From positions 2,092,501-2,156,500 of the forward strand of contig NZ_JPON01000001.1 in assembly GCF_000733935.1 (NCBI RefSeq): a DNA stretch of 64,000 bases, given 5' to 3'. Made by a program: the position numbers and the translations under genes. Origin of the DNA: Methylomarinum vadi. Its GTDB lineage: Bacteria; Pseudomonadota; Gammaproteobacteria; Methylococcales; Methylomonadaceae. The notes beneath the pieces are model-generated. The model had not been told where the DNA came from. It worked only from the letters and a program-made list of their open reading frames with translations, and made no database searches. This document shows positions 17,322 to 27,492 of the stretch, one piece after another (position 1 is the stretch's first letter; every line of letters begins with the position of its first letter).

Positions 17322-19541
17322 TTAGTAGGCGGATAATGATGGTTTGACGATCTTCGGCGTCACGAAGACCAGCAATTCTCTTTTGTCATCTCTTTTTTCT
17401 GTTCTTTTGAACAACCAGCCAATACCCGGCAAATCAGCTAGCCATGGCACTGTATTCTTAAGGTTATTCGTTTCTGATTCATAGATACCACCCAGCACCA
17501 CTGTTTCGCCGTCATCGACCTGGATTGTGGTATTGACTTCCCTGGTGTCAATAGGTGTACTGGCCGCGCCCCCTGTCGTTATTGTATCAGCACCAGGCGA
17601 GTCTTTTTTGATGTTTAACTCCATGATAACACTGCCATTGGGTGTAATTTGCGGGGTGACTTGAAGCTCTAGTACGGCATCAACAAGTTCCGTCTTGGTA
17701 CCATCCTGGCTTACTGTAACATAAGGAATCTGCACCCCTTGCCTGATCACCGCTTGCACTCTGTCGGTCGTCATGACTCTGGGGTTCGATAATAACTCGC
17801 CCAAACTATCATCTTGCAGGGCGGAAATTTCCAGGTTCAATAAATAGTCCGCACCACGCGCCAGCGTCATAGCCAAGGATCCTCCGCTTGAAGCCGCTAA
17901 AGCCCCCCCCAAATCAGCCAAAATTTGCGAGGTATCGCTAGTTTCCACCCCCGTTCCAGTATATCCAAACTGCTTGCCTCCATTGATATCGGCTTTTTGA
18001 GCAACACCAAACTTAACGCCCAAGTTCCTAGCAAATAATGTGGTGGCAATGACAATACGCGACTCGATCAAAACCTGCCTGACTGGAATATCAAGCAACT
18101 TGATCATTTTACGAATTTCAACCAAGCGATCGGCGGTATCCTTAACGATCAACGTATTGGTTCTGGGATCGACAATCACATTGCCTCTCCTGGAAATCAA
18201 TCTGCGCTCATCATCGTTTATTCCGCGCGAGCCAGCAACGCCAGCCCCAACACCTGTTGCTGTAGCAGCTCCACCGACTCCACCGACTCCACCGGCTCCA
18301 CCAGCTCTGCCGCCAGCCTGCCCCCTGGAAAACAACATTTTGCTGAAATCCTCGGCCTTGGCATAATTGATCTGGATATATTCGGTTACCAACGGTTCCA
18401 ACTCCTCCACAATTTTATTGGCCGCCAGTTCATCCTCCTCCATCTGAGTGATTTCGGTTGCCGGAGCGACGAACACGACATTTCCGCTTTCTCTCTTCGC
18501 CAATCCCTTGGATTTCAATACCAGAGCCAAAGCCTGATCCCAAGGCACGTCATTCAAACGCAGCGTCACATTGCCGCCCACCGAATCGGAGGCAATGATA
18601 TTTAAATCAGTGAAATCCGCCAAGATCTGTAATACCGACCTGACTTCGATATCCTGAAAATTTAACGAGAGCTTGTCTCCCGTAAAAGGGAACTTATCTT
18701 TCAGGAGCGCAGCCTTCTCCTCAACGCTGACCGGCCTGAATTCGACCGTCAAAAGCCCTTCGGCTTGAAACGTAGAATAATCAAAATTCTCGTCAACGGT
18801 CGTTACCGTAATCGTGGCACCCGTTCCGCGACTCCTGGCATCAACCCGCCGAACTGGGGTCGCGAAATCAATCACGTCATAGCTTTTTGCCAAAGCGCCG
18901 GTCAGTTTGGTATTGAGAAAATTCAAAACCACTTTACCGCCTTTCTCTTTGACATCAACGACGGTATTCGGATTGGATAAAGCCAAAAGCAAGCGGCCTT
19001 CGCCGTGCGGGCCTCTTCTAAAATCGATTCCCTTGATTGTTTGCTGCGGAATTAACTTACTGATATTGGTTTGTTTAAGCTGCTTTTTGACCGCCTGTTC
19101 ACCGGCACCGACCGATTTGGCTGCATTCAGCACAACATAATAGCTATTTCCTTCCGCCTTGGTTTGATAGTCGACGGCAGCATTCAAGTTAATGACAACG
19201 CGGGTCCGTCCGCCCGCCTCGACGACATATAATGTCGTGGCGGCTCCCTGGTTAATCGGAAAACTTTTTTTGCTGAGATGACTCTTTACTCCGGCAAAAT
19301 CCAGGGCGATTCTCGCAGGGTTATCGGTTTGAAAAATTTTCGGTTCGGCGACCGGTTCATTCATTTCCAATTGCAATTGAACCTTATTTCCCGCCAACGA
19401 GGTAAACTGTAACGATTCAATTGCTTTTTCACTAGCTGAGACGGAATGGGCCTGCAACAACAAAGCAAAAGTTAATGCCAACCAGCCGAACTGCGCTCGA
19501 CCCGGTAAACCCCAAAATTTGTTTTTCTGCTTAGTATTCAT
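17322..19541 (-). CDS. pilQ: Type IV pilus secretin PilQ
   Basis: 739 residues: signal peptide (cleavage after about residue 36, VSAS), two AMIN domains (about 40-150 and 165-270) that bind peptidoglycan, a secretin/TonB short N-terminal domain (about 295-370), an N1 domain with a Gly-rich insert near 410-445, and the C-terminal secretin beta-barrel ending KIVKPSLSAY. It forms the outer-membrane pore for type IV pili and DNA uptake. It is the last gene of pilMNOPQ; the ATG at 19541 is 15 bases after pilP. The Gly-rich insert is encoded by a short tandem repeat. Confidence 0.95.
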   Translation of the reverse strand: MNTKQKNKFWGLPGRAQFGWLALTFALLLQAHSVSASEKAIESLQFTSLAGNKVQLQLEMNEPVAEPKIFQTDNPARIALDFAGVKSHLSKKSFPINQGAATTLYVVEAGGRTRVVINLNAAVDYQTKAEGNSYYVVLNAAKSVGAGEQAVKKQLKQTNISKLIPQQTIKGIDFRRGPHGEGRLLLALSNPNTVVDVKEKGGKVVLNFLNTKLTGALAKSYDVIDFATPVRRVDARSRGTGATITVTTVDENFDYSTFQAEGLLTVEFRPVSVEEKAALLKDKFPFTGDKLSLNFQDIEVRSVLQILADFTDLNIIASDSVGGNVTLRLNDVPWDQALALVLKSKGLAKRESGNVVFVAPATEITQMEEDELAANKIVEELEPLVTEYIQINYAKAEDFSKMLFSRGQAGGRAGGAGGVGGVGGAATATGVGAGVAGSRGINDDERRLISRRGNVIVDPRTNTLIVKDTADRLVEIRKMIKLLDIPVRQVLIESRIVIATTLFARNLGVKFGVAQKADINGGKQFGYTGTGVETSDTSQILADLGGALAASSGGSLAMTLARGADYLLNLEISALQDDSLGELLSNPRVMTTDRVQAVIRQGVQIPYVTVSQDGTKTELVDAVLELQVTPQITPNGSVIMELNIKKDSPGADTITTGGAASTPIDTREVNTTIQVDDGETVVLGGIYESETNNLKNTVPWLADLPGIGWLFKRTEKRDDKRELLVFVTPKIVKPSLSAY
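18271..18306. repeat. 9-bp tandem repeat inside pilQ
   Basis: Four head-to-tail copies of a 9-base unit (CCACCGACT, CCACCGACT, CCACCGGCT, CCACCAGCT on the plus strand). Each unit encodes three residues of the form GGV or GGA, extending a glycine-rich loop in the N1 region. In-frame slippage would change loop length without breaking the gene. Confidence 0.85.
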
Positions 19542-19556
19542 ATTTAACCCTTAAAA

Positions 19557-20108
19557 TTACTCCGCTATTGCTAATGAAGCCGGTTGCTCGCGCCATATTC
19601 CCGGCTTATTATCCGGCACAATTTCCATCAATTCGATTTTATCTTCCAGAATACGGATAATTTTTCCGTAATTTTTTCCCATGTGGTGCCCGACCTGAAC
19701 CCGATGTATCGTCCCATCGTTGGCTCTGACCAATCCCCACAAATCATTCTTCATCGTCACCGTTCCAACCATCCGAAGAGTATCCAAAGAATACGACTCC
19801 AATTCTTCTTTTCGTCTGTTTAAATCTGGCCGGATACCGCTACCGGCAGCTATATCGGAAACGTCTGACTCGGCTAATTTCTCCATCGGCCTGAACGGAT
19901 CGCGCAAACCATCTGGTTTGAATATGAAAGGTTCGACCACCTTTATTTCGGGTAGTGGCTCGATCGTTCCTTTTGGCCGCGCCTTGACTTCAGCGATATA
20001 TCTAGTCAAATCGTCATAGTCATCGTTACCACAACCAGAAAGGCCAAGCGACACCAACAAACTGACTGGAATGAGAAAACAGCTTGTTTTATTCGAGATG
20101 CCTATCAT
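19557..20108 (-). CDS. pilP: Type IV pilus lipoprotein PilP
   Basis: 183 residues. A lipobox LSGC follows a hydrophobic stretch at the N-terminus (lipidated Cys near residue 26). The DGLRDPFRPM motif and the C-terminal beta-sandwich (GTVTMKNDLWGLVRANDG) are typical. PilP joins the inner-membrane PilN/PilO platform to the PilQ secretin. It overlaps pilO as ATGA, showing tight coupling. Confidence 0.93.
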   Translation of the reverse strand: MIGISNKTSCFLIPVSLLVSLGLSGCGNDDYDDLTRYIAEVKARPKGTIEPLPEIKVVEPFIFKPDGLRDPFRPMEKLAESDVSDIAAGSGIRPDLNRRKEELESYSLDTLRMVGTVTMKNDLWGLVRANDGTIHRVQVGHHMGKNYGKIIRILEDKIELMEIVPDNKPGIWREQPASLAIAE

Positions 20109-20713
20109 CTTCTTCTCCTTTTTTTCTTTTTAGGCGCTTCTTCCATTGCACCTTCATTATAGGTTTTTACCGTTGCCTTCATCGACATACTTGAATCTTT
20201 ATTAGGTGTGATGTTGACATCATGCACCGTGACGATTCGAGGCAACGAAGCCAGGCCGCTAACGAACAACCCTAACTCTTCGTATTTACCAACAACTTCG
20301 ATGCTAATCGGCAATTCGTAATAAAACTCCTTCTTTATTTCACCGCTTGGTTTAAACAACTTGAACTCCAATCCGCTAGCCAAGCCTGTCTGAGAAATAT
20401 CGACCAGCAAGTTAGCCACCTCTGCCTTGGTCGGCATTTGCTTAATCATTTCCCCCAAGGAAGCTTCAATTTGTTTTAATTGATCGCGTTAATCCTGTAG
20501 ATTGACCGCTTTTCTTTGCTTAATTTCAAACGATGACTTTAATGTTGCTTCTTCGGCTTCAAGCTGCTCCAGCTCTGCTAGCTGATCCATCGTGAAATAA
20601 TAATAGTTAGCCCCCGCAACAACCGCGCACACGATCAATACGGCAATTATTTTAATTGGGAAAGGCCAAGTGCCGGCGGCATTCAAGTCCCAATTTATTT
20701 CGGACAAATTCAT
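20105..20713 (-). pseudogene. pilO: pilO interrupted by an in-frame ochre stop
   Basis: The whole frame of 203 codons matches PilO in length and order: cytoplasmic start, one membrane helix at about 18-39, coiled coil, then the periplasmic ferredoxin-like domain (LLVDISQTGLASGLEF). A TAA at 20489-20491 falls at codon 75, between NLQD and RDQLKQIE. The frame is the same on both sides, so this is a nonsense change and not a frameshift. PilO relatives have Tyr at this point (NLxxYRxQ), so a single TAT or TAC to TAA change explains it. The first part is 74 residues. A restart for the remaining part would need a TTG without a good ribosome site. Both flanking overlaps (pilN, pilP) are intact. It is either a true mutation or a sequencing error. 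Confidence 0.88.
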
Positions 20714-21281
20714 TTAGCTTCCCCCTTCTTATCGGCATTTTCCTTTCCTTGTTGGGCCCTCATGGTGAAATCATTCAAAGAAATGGTTTTTTTATCTCCC
20801 TGCCCTTTTATGACATCCAGTTTAGGTTCCTTGAGCCACGGCGAATTTTCGATAGCCCGCATATAAGCGGAAACCCTTGCATTAGACTGCGCCTTTCCAT
20901 TCAAGGTTAACGAAGAACCTGCTTGTACAAACTTGGTTAAATAAACCCCATCCGGAGTCACCTTGGCTAGTTCATCAAACAAATGTACGATTTCTGGGCG
21001 ACTTTCTTGCAGCTTTTGAATAACTTCGATTTTGGTCAACAGTTTATTTTTCTTTTCTTCTATGTCCTTAATTTCCCGAATCTTTCTATCAACCATCGCA
21101 ATTTCATCTTTTAACAACTGGTTTCTGCGCTGCTGATATTCCTTCAAACCTTCTATGTATAGATATACTGCGATCAAAATTAAGCAGGTGATAACGACGC
21201 CAATACCGATTCCAACTAGAAAGTCCTGCTGTTTCTGTTTCCGCAGTTCTTCCCGCCAAGGCAGTAAGTTAATTTTAGCCA

Positions 21282-21282
<1 letters not shown>
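20710..21282 (-). CDS. pilN: Type IV pilus assembly protein PilN
   Basis: 190 residues with the PilN signature INLLPWRE at residues 4-11, one membrane helix (about 22-45), a coiled coil and a periplasmic domain. The short N-terminal motif inserts into PilM, and PilN pairs with PilO in the inner membrane. It overlaps pilM by one base and pilO by four. The C-terminal tail is rich in lysine and glutamate. Confidence 0.93.
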
Positions 21283-22379
<1,097 letters not shown>

Positions 22380-22539
22380 TTACAACCTTTAATGCCTACC
22401 CTCCAAAACAATAAGCATCCAAAGCCGCTGTCAGGCAAAAGTATAGTAGCCTTTTAATTTTTTCACAGGCCGACACCCGCTTAAATTAAAATTTCTGTTG
22501 TCCTTGTTGCAAAAAGAATGTATTTTGCAAGCAACTTTG

Positions 22540-24915
22540 ATGATTTTTTACAACACAGTGCCCTCACACCGTAGCTATTTAAAAACGACGCTCAAACTGC
22601 TTGTATTGACATCTCTTTTTTTTTCGCTTTGCCTCATCCTGGCCGGCTATTTGTTTTATAAACAACTGGAACAAGAACTTCCCGATGTCAAACAACTGCA
22701 TCACGTTCAATACCAGATACCTCTTAGCATTTACAGCGCGGATAATTTGCTCATTGCACGATATGGCGAGAAAAAACGCACCCCTGTCGAGATAAGCGAC
22801 ATTCCGCAACAGCAACTAAACGCTTTTTTGGCTGCGGAGGACGACCGTTTTTATTCGCATCCCGGCGTCGACTACAAAGGGCTTACCCGTGCCGCTATCC
22901 AATTCTTATTAACCGGCAAGAAAAAACAAGGCGGCAGTACCATCACCATGCAAGTAGCTCGCAATTTTCTCTTAAGCCGCGAGAAAACATTCATTCGCAA
23001 GTTCAAGGAAATCATTCTGGCGCTCAAGATCGAACAAGAATATAGCAAAGACCAGGTTCTACAATTATATTTGAACAAAATTTATTTAGGACAACGTTCC
23101 TACGGTATTGCCGCCGCGGCCCAGACTTATTATGGCAAGCCCTTGGCGGAACTGGATTTAGCACAAATGGCGATGTTGGCCGGACTTCCCAAGGCGCCTT
23201 CCAGCTACAACCCGATCAGCAATCCGGAGAGGGCAAGATTAAGGCGAAATTATGTGCTGCGCCGCATGCTTGAGCAGGGCTATATCAGCCAGAACGACTT
23301 CGATCTAAGCATCGACGCCCCGGTGACAGCAACACTGCATCACGGCAAGGAAATCGAACTTAACGCGCCTTATATGGCGGAAATGGTCCGCCAGGCAATG
23401 GTCGATCAATATGGGGAAGAAGCTTATACGCTTGGCCTGAATGTTTACACCACCATTACCGGCGAACTGCAATCTTCGGCAGATCAGGCTTTAAAATACG
23501 CCTTGCATGAATACGACGAACGTCATGGCTACAGAAGCCTACCGCATAAAAAACTCACGCCGGGCGAAACATTTTCCGCAGATATTGTTGGCGACACTCA
23601 ACTTGCATTAATCACCTCTTTATCGGAAAAGTCCGCACGCGCTTTATTAGCCGACCAGTCCGAAATCAATATCTCCTGGGAAAATATCAAATGGGCCCGG
23701 CCTTTTAAAACAAGGAGCTATTCAGGCCCCTCTCTCAAATCAACCGCCGACGTCTTCTCCGTCAATGACCTTATCCGGGTGAGACGCCTTCCGGACAACA
23801 CATGGCGTTTAGCTCAAATACCGGAAGTCGAGGGCGCGTTTGTCGCGCTAAATCCGCAAAACGGCGCGGTTCTTGCCGTTTCAGGCGGCTTTGATTTTTT
23901 CCAGAACAAATATAATCGTGCAACCCAATCGAAGCGGCAACCGGGATCGGGGTTTAAACCCATTATCTACACCACGGCATTGGAGCACGGCTTTACCGCA
24001 GCCAGCCTCATCAATGACGCGCCCGTGGTCATAGAAGACCCCAATCAGGATGATTGGCGGCCGGAAAACTATAGCCGAAAATTTTTCGGCCCTACCCCTC
24101 TGCGGACTGCCTTACGCAAATCGCGAAATCTGATATCGATCAGACTCCTGCGAGAATTAGGTATAAACGAAGTCACCCAAACAGCTATGCGCTTTGGCTT
24201 CAAACAGGAGCAATTACCTAACAGCCTATCGCTGGCTTTAGGCAGTGGTTACGCCTCGCCGATGCAGATGGCAAGAATGTATGCCACCTTCGCCAATGGC
24301 GGCTTTTTAATCTATCCTTTCTTTATAGACCGGATCGAAGACAGACAAGGTAACATATTGTTTCAGCACGAACCCGCCGTGGCCTGTCCCAACTGCGAAG
24401 AAGAACACAGCCAGTCTAGCCAATACGCCCCGCGCATCATCTCTCCTGAAATCAACTTCTTAATGAACAGCCTATTGCGCGATGTCGTGCAACGCGGCAC
24501 CGCGACCCGGGCAAAAACGCTGGGACGCAAGGACCTTGCCGGAAAAACAGGCACGACCAACGAACAACGCGACGCCTGGTTCAATGGGTTCATGAAGGAG
24601 ATAGCCGCCACCGCATGGCTTGGTTTCGACGATTCCCGATCGCTAGGCCGCGGCGAAACAGGCGGCAAAGCCGCATTGCCAATGTGGATCGAATTTATGC
24701 GCACAGCATTACGGGACAAGCCGGAGACAATTCCAGAACAGCCGGAGAGCATCCAAAGCGCTTTTATCAATCCAGACACGGGATTATTAGCCCAGCCCGG
24801 CAGCAGCAACGGCATTTGGGAATATTTCAGAATCGAAAACCTTCCAACGCAATATTCTCCGACACAAACAAGCCGCGACCAGAACGAGCATTCTCTCGGC
24901 ACCGGCTTGTTTTAA
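22540..24915 (+). CDS. mrcA: Penicillin-binding protein 1A (bifunctional glycosyltransferase/transpeptidase)
   Basis: 791 residues. One N-terminal membrane anchor, then a GT51 glycosyltransferase domain with EDDRFYSHPGVD and GGSTITMQVARN, an OB-like insert, and a transpeptidase domain with the SxxK motif (PGSGFKP), SRN as SxN, and KTGT. It polymerises and cross-links peptidoglycan. Upstream TTG at 22498 is in frame, but the ATG at 22540 (MIFYNTVP) gives a normal short cytoplasmic tail. It is divergent from pilM, a conserved arrangement. The 150-base gap to gltA holds nothing recognisable. Confidence 0.95.
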   Translation: MIFYNTVPSHRSYLKTTLKLLVLTSLFFSLCLILAGYLFYKQLEQELPDVKQLHHVQYQIPLSIYSADNLLIARYGEKKRTPVEISDIPQQQLNAFLAAEDDRFYSHPGVDYKGLTRAAIQFLLTGKKKQGGSTITMQVARNFLLSREKTFIRKFKEIILALKIEQEYSKDQVLQLYLNKIYLGQRSYGIAAAAQTYYGKPLAELDLAQMAMLAGLPKAPSSYNPISNPERARLRRNYVLRRMLEQGYISQNDFDLSIDAPVTATLHHGKEIELNAPYMAEMVRQAMVDQYGEEAYTLGLNVYTTITGELQSSADQALKYALHEYDERHGYRSLPHKKLTPGETFSADIVGDTQLALITSLSEKSARALLADQSEINISWENIKWARPFKTRSYSGPSLKSTADVFSVNDLIRVRRLPDNTWRLAQIPEVEGAFVALNPQNGAVLAVSGGFDFFQNKYNRATQSKRQPGSGFKPIIYTTALEHGFTAASLINDAPVVIEDPNQDDWRPENYSRKFFGPTPLRTALRKSRNLISIRLLRELGINEVTQTAMRFGFKQEQLPNSLSLALGSGYASPMQMARMYATFANGGFLIYPFFIDRIEDRQGNILFQHEPAVACPNCEEEHSQSSQYAPRIISPEINFLMNSLLRDVVQRGTATRAKTLGRKDLAGKTGTTNEQRDAWFNGFMKEIAATAWLGFDDSRSLGRGETGGKAALPMWIEFMRTALRDKPETIPEQPESIQSAFINPDTGLLAQPGSSNGIWEYFRIENLPTQYSPTQTSRDQNEHSLGTGLF

Positions 24916-25065
24916 AATTCGCAAAAATAGAAACGGGAAGAAAGTCTCGTCAGGAAACCGAACTCCCTAACAATGACATAAGATATTTAGATCAAGCGAT
25001 GAATGCGCTTTATTTTACCAGCATGAATAAATTGCTGTATTCGCCGCCCAAGCAAATTGCAACGA

Positions 25066-26385
25066 TTAGCGTTTATCCTTTGGAAGGTATTCCCGCTGAT
25101 CATAACCGGTATAAATTTGTCTGGGTCGACCAATGCGATGATTAGGTTCGGCCATCATCTCCAGCCAATGCGAAACCCATCCGGCGGTGCGCGCGATGAC
25201 AAACATAACGGTAAACATGTCTTCCGGAATTTTCAAAGCTTTGTAAATAATCCCGGAATAGAAATCCACGTTCGGATAAAGTTTCTTTTCGATAAAATAC
25301 TCATCCTTCAAGGCGTGCTCTTCCAAGGCTAACGCGAGCTCGAAAAGCGGATCGTTATTGGAGTATTTCTCCAACACCTCGTAACAGGTTTCGCGGATAA
25401 TGGTTGCCCGCGGATCGAAGTTCTTATAAACCCTGTGTCCGAACCCCATTAACCTGAACGGATCGTTTTTGTCCTTGGCCCTGGCGATAAATTCAGGAAT
25501 TCTGTCGGCACTGCCGATTTCCGACAGCATGCTCAACACGGCCTCATTGGCGCCGCCATGCGCCGGCCCCCATAAGGCGGAAATACCCGCCGCGACACAG
25601 GCGTATGGATTGGCGCCGGTGCTACTGGCTAATCGTACGGTCGAGGTGCTGGCGTTCTGCTCATGGTCGGCATGCAGAATAAACAGAATGTTCAGCGCCT
25701 TGACCGCTACCGGATCGATATAATGATCGACCCCGATATATTTTTGCGAAGGTAGCGAAAACATCATATTCAGAAAGTTTTCGCAATAACCCAGGTCGAC
25801 ACGTGGATAAACGAAGGGCCAACCTGCCGAATGACGATAACAGGCCGCGGCGATGGTGGGTACTTTTGCCACCATCCGCATCGCGGAGATACGGCGGTGT
25901 TCAGGATCATCCATGTTTAGTTCGCTATGGTAGAAAGCCGATAACGAACCCATGACGCCAACCATCATCGCCATCGGATGGGCATCGTAATGAAAGCCAT
26001 CGAAAAAGCTTCGCAAGGCCTCATGCAACATCGCATGATGATTGATTTCGTCGGTAAATGCCAACAACTGATCGTCGGTAGGCAACTCGCCATTCATCAA
26101 TAAATAGGCGACTTCCAAAAAAGTGCTGTGCTTGGCCAATTGCTCTATCGGATACCCACGGTACAGTAGAACGCCTTTTTCACCATCGATATAAGTGATG
26201 GCGCTTTTACAACTGGCGGTCGACATAAAACCGGGGTCGTAAGTAAAAACGCCCAGTTGCTTATGCAGAGTTCCAATTTCGACCGCCGGCGTCCCCTTGG
26301 ATCCTTTTACTATGGGAAATTCAGCTTTTTGTCCCGACGATTCAAGAGTGATGGTTGCCTTGTCTTGTGCCATATCAGAACTCAT
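25066..26385 (-). CDS. gltA: Citrate synthase
   Basis: 439 residues, a type II hexameric-class citrate synthase as in most gram-negative bacteria. Catalytic segments [29 protein letters not shown] and the [14 protein letters not shown] motif are present. It condenses acetyl-CoA with oxaloacetate. An alternative ATG 12 bases downstream (MAQDKATI) is possible. It follows rpmE by 46 bases on the same strand. Confidence 0.96.
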   Translation of the reverse strand: MSSDMAQDKATITLESSGQKAEFPIVKGSKGTPAVEIGTLHKQLGVFTYDPGFMSTASCKSAITYIDGEKGVLLYRGYPIEQLAKHSTFLEVAYLLMNGELPTDDQLLAFTDEINHHAMLHEALRSFFDGFHYDAHPMAMMVGVMGSLSAFYHSELNMDDPEHRRISAMRMVAKVPTIAAACYRHSAGWPFVYPRVDLGYCENFLNMMFSLPSQKYIGVDHYIDPVAVKALNILFILHADHEQNASTSTVRLASSTGANPYACVAAGISALWGPAHGGANEAVLSMLSEIGSADRIPEFIARAKDKNDPFRLMGFGHRVYKNFDPRATIIRETCYEVLEKYSNNDPLFELALALEEHALKDEYFIEKKLYPNVDFYSGIIYKALKIPEDMFTVMFVIARTAGWVSHWLEMMAEPNHRIGRPRQIYTGYDQREYLPKDKR

Positions 26386-26431
26386 TTTGCTCTACCATAA
26401 AGTGTGTTGCGCAATTGCCTTATAGACAACC

Positions 26432-26632
26432 TTATCTTCCGAATTTCTTACGGAATTTATCCACACGACCCGCTGTATCAACAACTCTCTGCTTTCCTGT
26501 ATAGAAAGGATGGCAGGACGAACATACCTCTATGTGCAAATCTTTGCCTAACACCGAACCGGTTTCGAATGTGTTACCACAGCCACAGGTTACAGTAATT
26601 TGTTTATATTCAGGATGAATTTCTGGTTTCAT
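26432..26632 (-). CDS. rpmE: 50S ribosomal protein L31 (zinc-binding type)
   Basis: 66 residues. Four cysteines (two in TCGCG, two in CSSCHPF) make the zinc site of the C+ type L31, and the C-terminus KFRKKFGR is basic. It stabilises the bridge between ribosomal subunits. The leader has a short CCCGTTACGGG palindrome around 26645-26656 that could be part of an autoregulatory fold, though this is speculative. Confidence 0.96.
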   Translation of the reverse strand: MKPEIHPEYKQITVTCGCGNTFETGSVLGKDLHIEVCSSCHPFYTGKQRVVDTAGRVDKFRKKFGR

Positions 26633-26718
26633 ATCTTCACATTCCCCGTTACGGGCTACATACTTAATAGAGAACTGCTTATAATACGACTTCCCAGAAC
26701 AATCCGCAACTGTGTTTT

Positions 26719-27492
26719 ATGCGCATCATTACTTTAAACGCGAACGGTATCCGCGCCGCCGAACGAAAAGGCTTCTTCCCATGGCTGTCGCAACAAAATG
26801 CCGATGTCGTATGCATCCAAGAAACCAAGGCGCAAAACGGGCAACTGCAGGCTGAAACTTTCTGGCCCAGAGGCTACCATTGTTTTTACCATGACGCGGA
26901 GAAAAAAGGCTACAGCGGCGTCGCTCTCTACTGCAAAAAACGCCCATGCGAAATCATTCACGGCATAGGCTGGCCGGAAATGGACCGAGAGGGACGCTTC
27001 ATCGAAGCCAGGTTCGGCGACCTGAGCGTCATCTCCCTCTATTTGCCTTCCGGCTCCTCCGGGTCAGCGAGACAGGCCTTAAAATTCGACATTCTCGACC
27101 GCCTTTTCCCCTATTTACAAGACATCAGCCGGAATGGCCGCCATTACATCATTTGCGGCGACTGGAACATCGCCCATAAAAAAGTCGACTTGAAAAACTG
27201 GAGGGGCAACCAAAAAAATTCAGGCTTTCTGCCCGAAGAACGCGCCTGGATGGACCGATTGTTCGACGATAAAACCTGGTTCGACGCCTTCCGCCTTATC
27301 AACCAGGAAGCCGACCAATACACCTGGTGGTCGAATCGGGGACAGGCTTGGAGCAACAATGTCGGCTGGCGCATCGACTATCAAGTCATCAATCACCCAC
27401 TGAAAAACAAGGTTCAAGCTTGCTTCATATATAAGGAGGAGCGATTTTCGGATCACGCCCCCTTGATCATGGATTACGACTATCCTTATTAA
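26719..27492 (+). CDS. xthA: Exodeoxyribonuclease III
   Basis: 257 residues of the exonuclease/endonuclease/phosphatase fold: LNANGIRAAERKGF with the metal-binding Asn, CIQETKAQ with the metal-binding Glu, CGDWNIAHKKVDLKNW and the closing FSDHAPLIMDYD with the catalytic His. It cuts DNA at abasic sites and trims 3' ends in base excision repair. A TATAAT at 26680-26685 may be its -10 box. Its last 26 bases overlap the end of the convergent ampG-like gene. Confidence 0.94.
   Translation: MRIITLNANGIRAAERKGFFPWLSQQNADVVCIQETKAQNGQLQAETFWPRGYHCFYHDAEKKGYSGVALYCKKRPCEIIHGIGWPEMDREGRFIEARFGDLSVISLYLPSGSSGSARQALKFDILDRLFPYLQDISRNGRHYIICGDWNIAHKKVDLKNWRGNQKNSGFLPEERAWMDRLFDDKTWFDAFRLINQEADQYTWWSNRGQAWSNNVGWRIDYQVINHPLKNKVQACFIYKEERFSDHAPLIMDYDYPY

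Noticed and set aside
18271-18306. Short repeats in pilQ as a CRISPR-like array
   Set aside because: Units are 9 bases, head to tail without spacers, and code for a Gly-rich loop.
20105-20458. The downstream half of pilO as a separate small gene
   Set aside because: It is in the same frame as the upstream half, continues the PilO sequence without gap, and its only upstream start would be a TTG lacking a good ribosome site.
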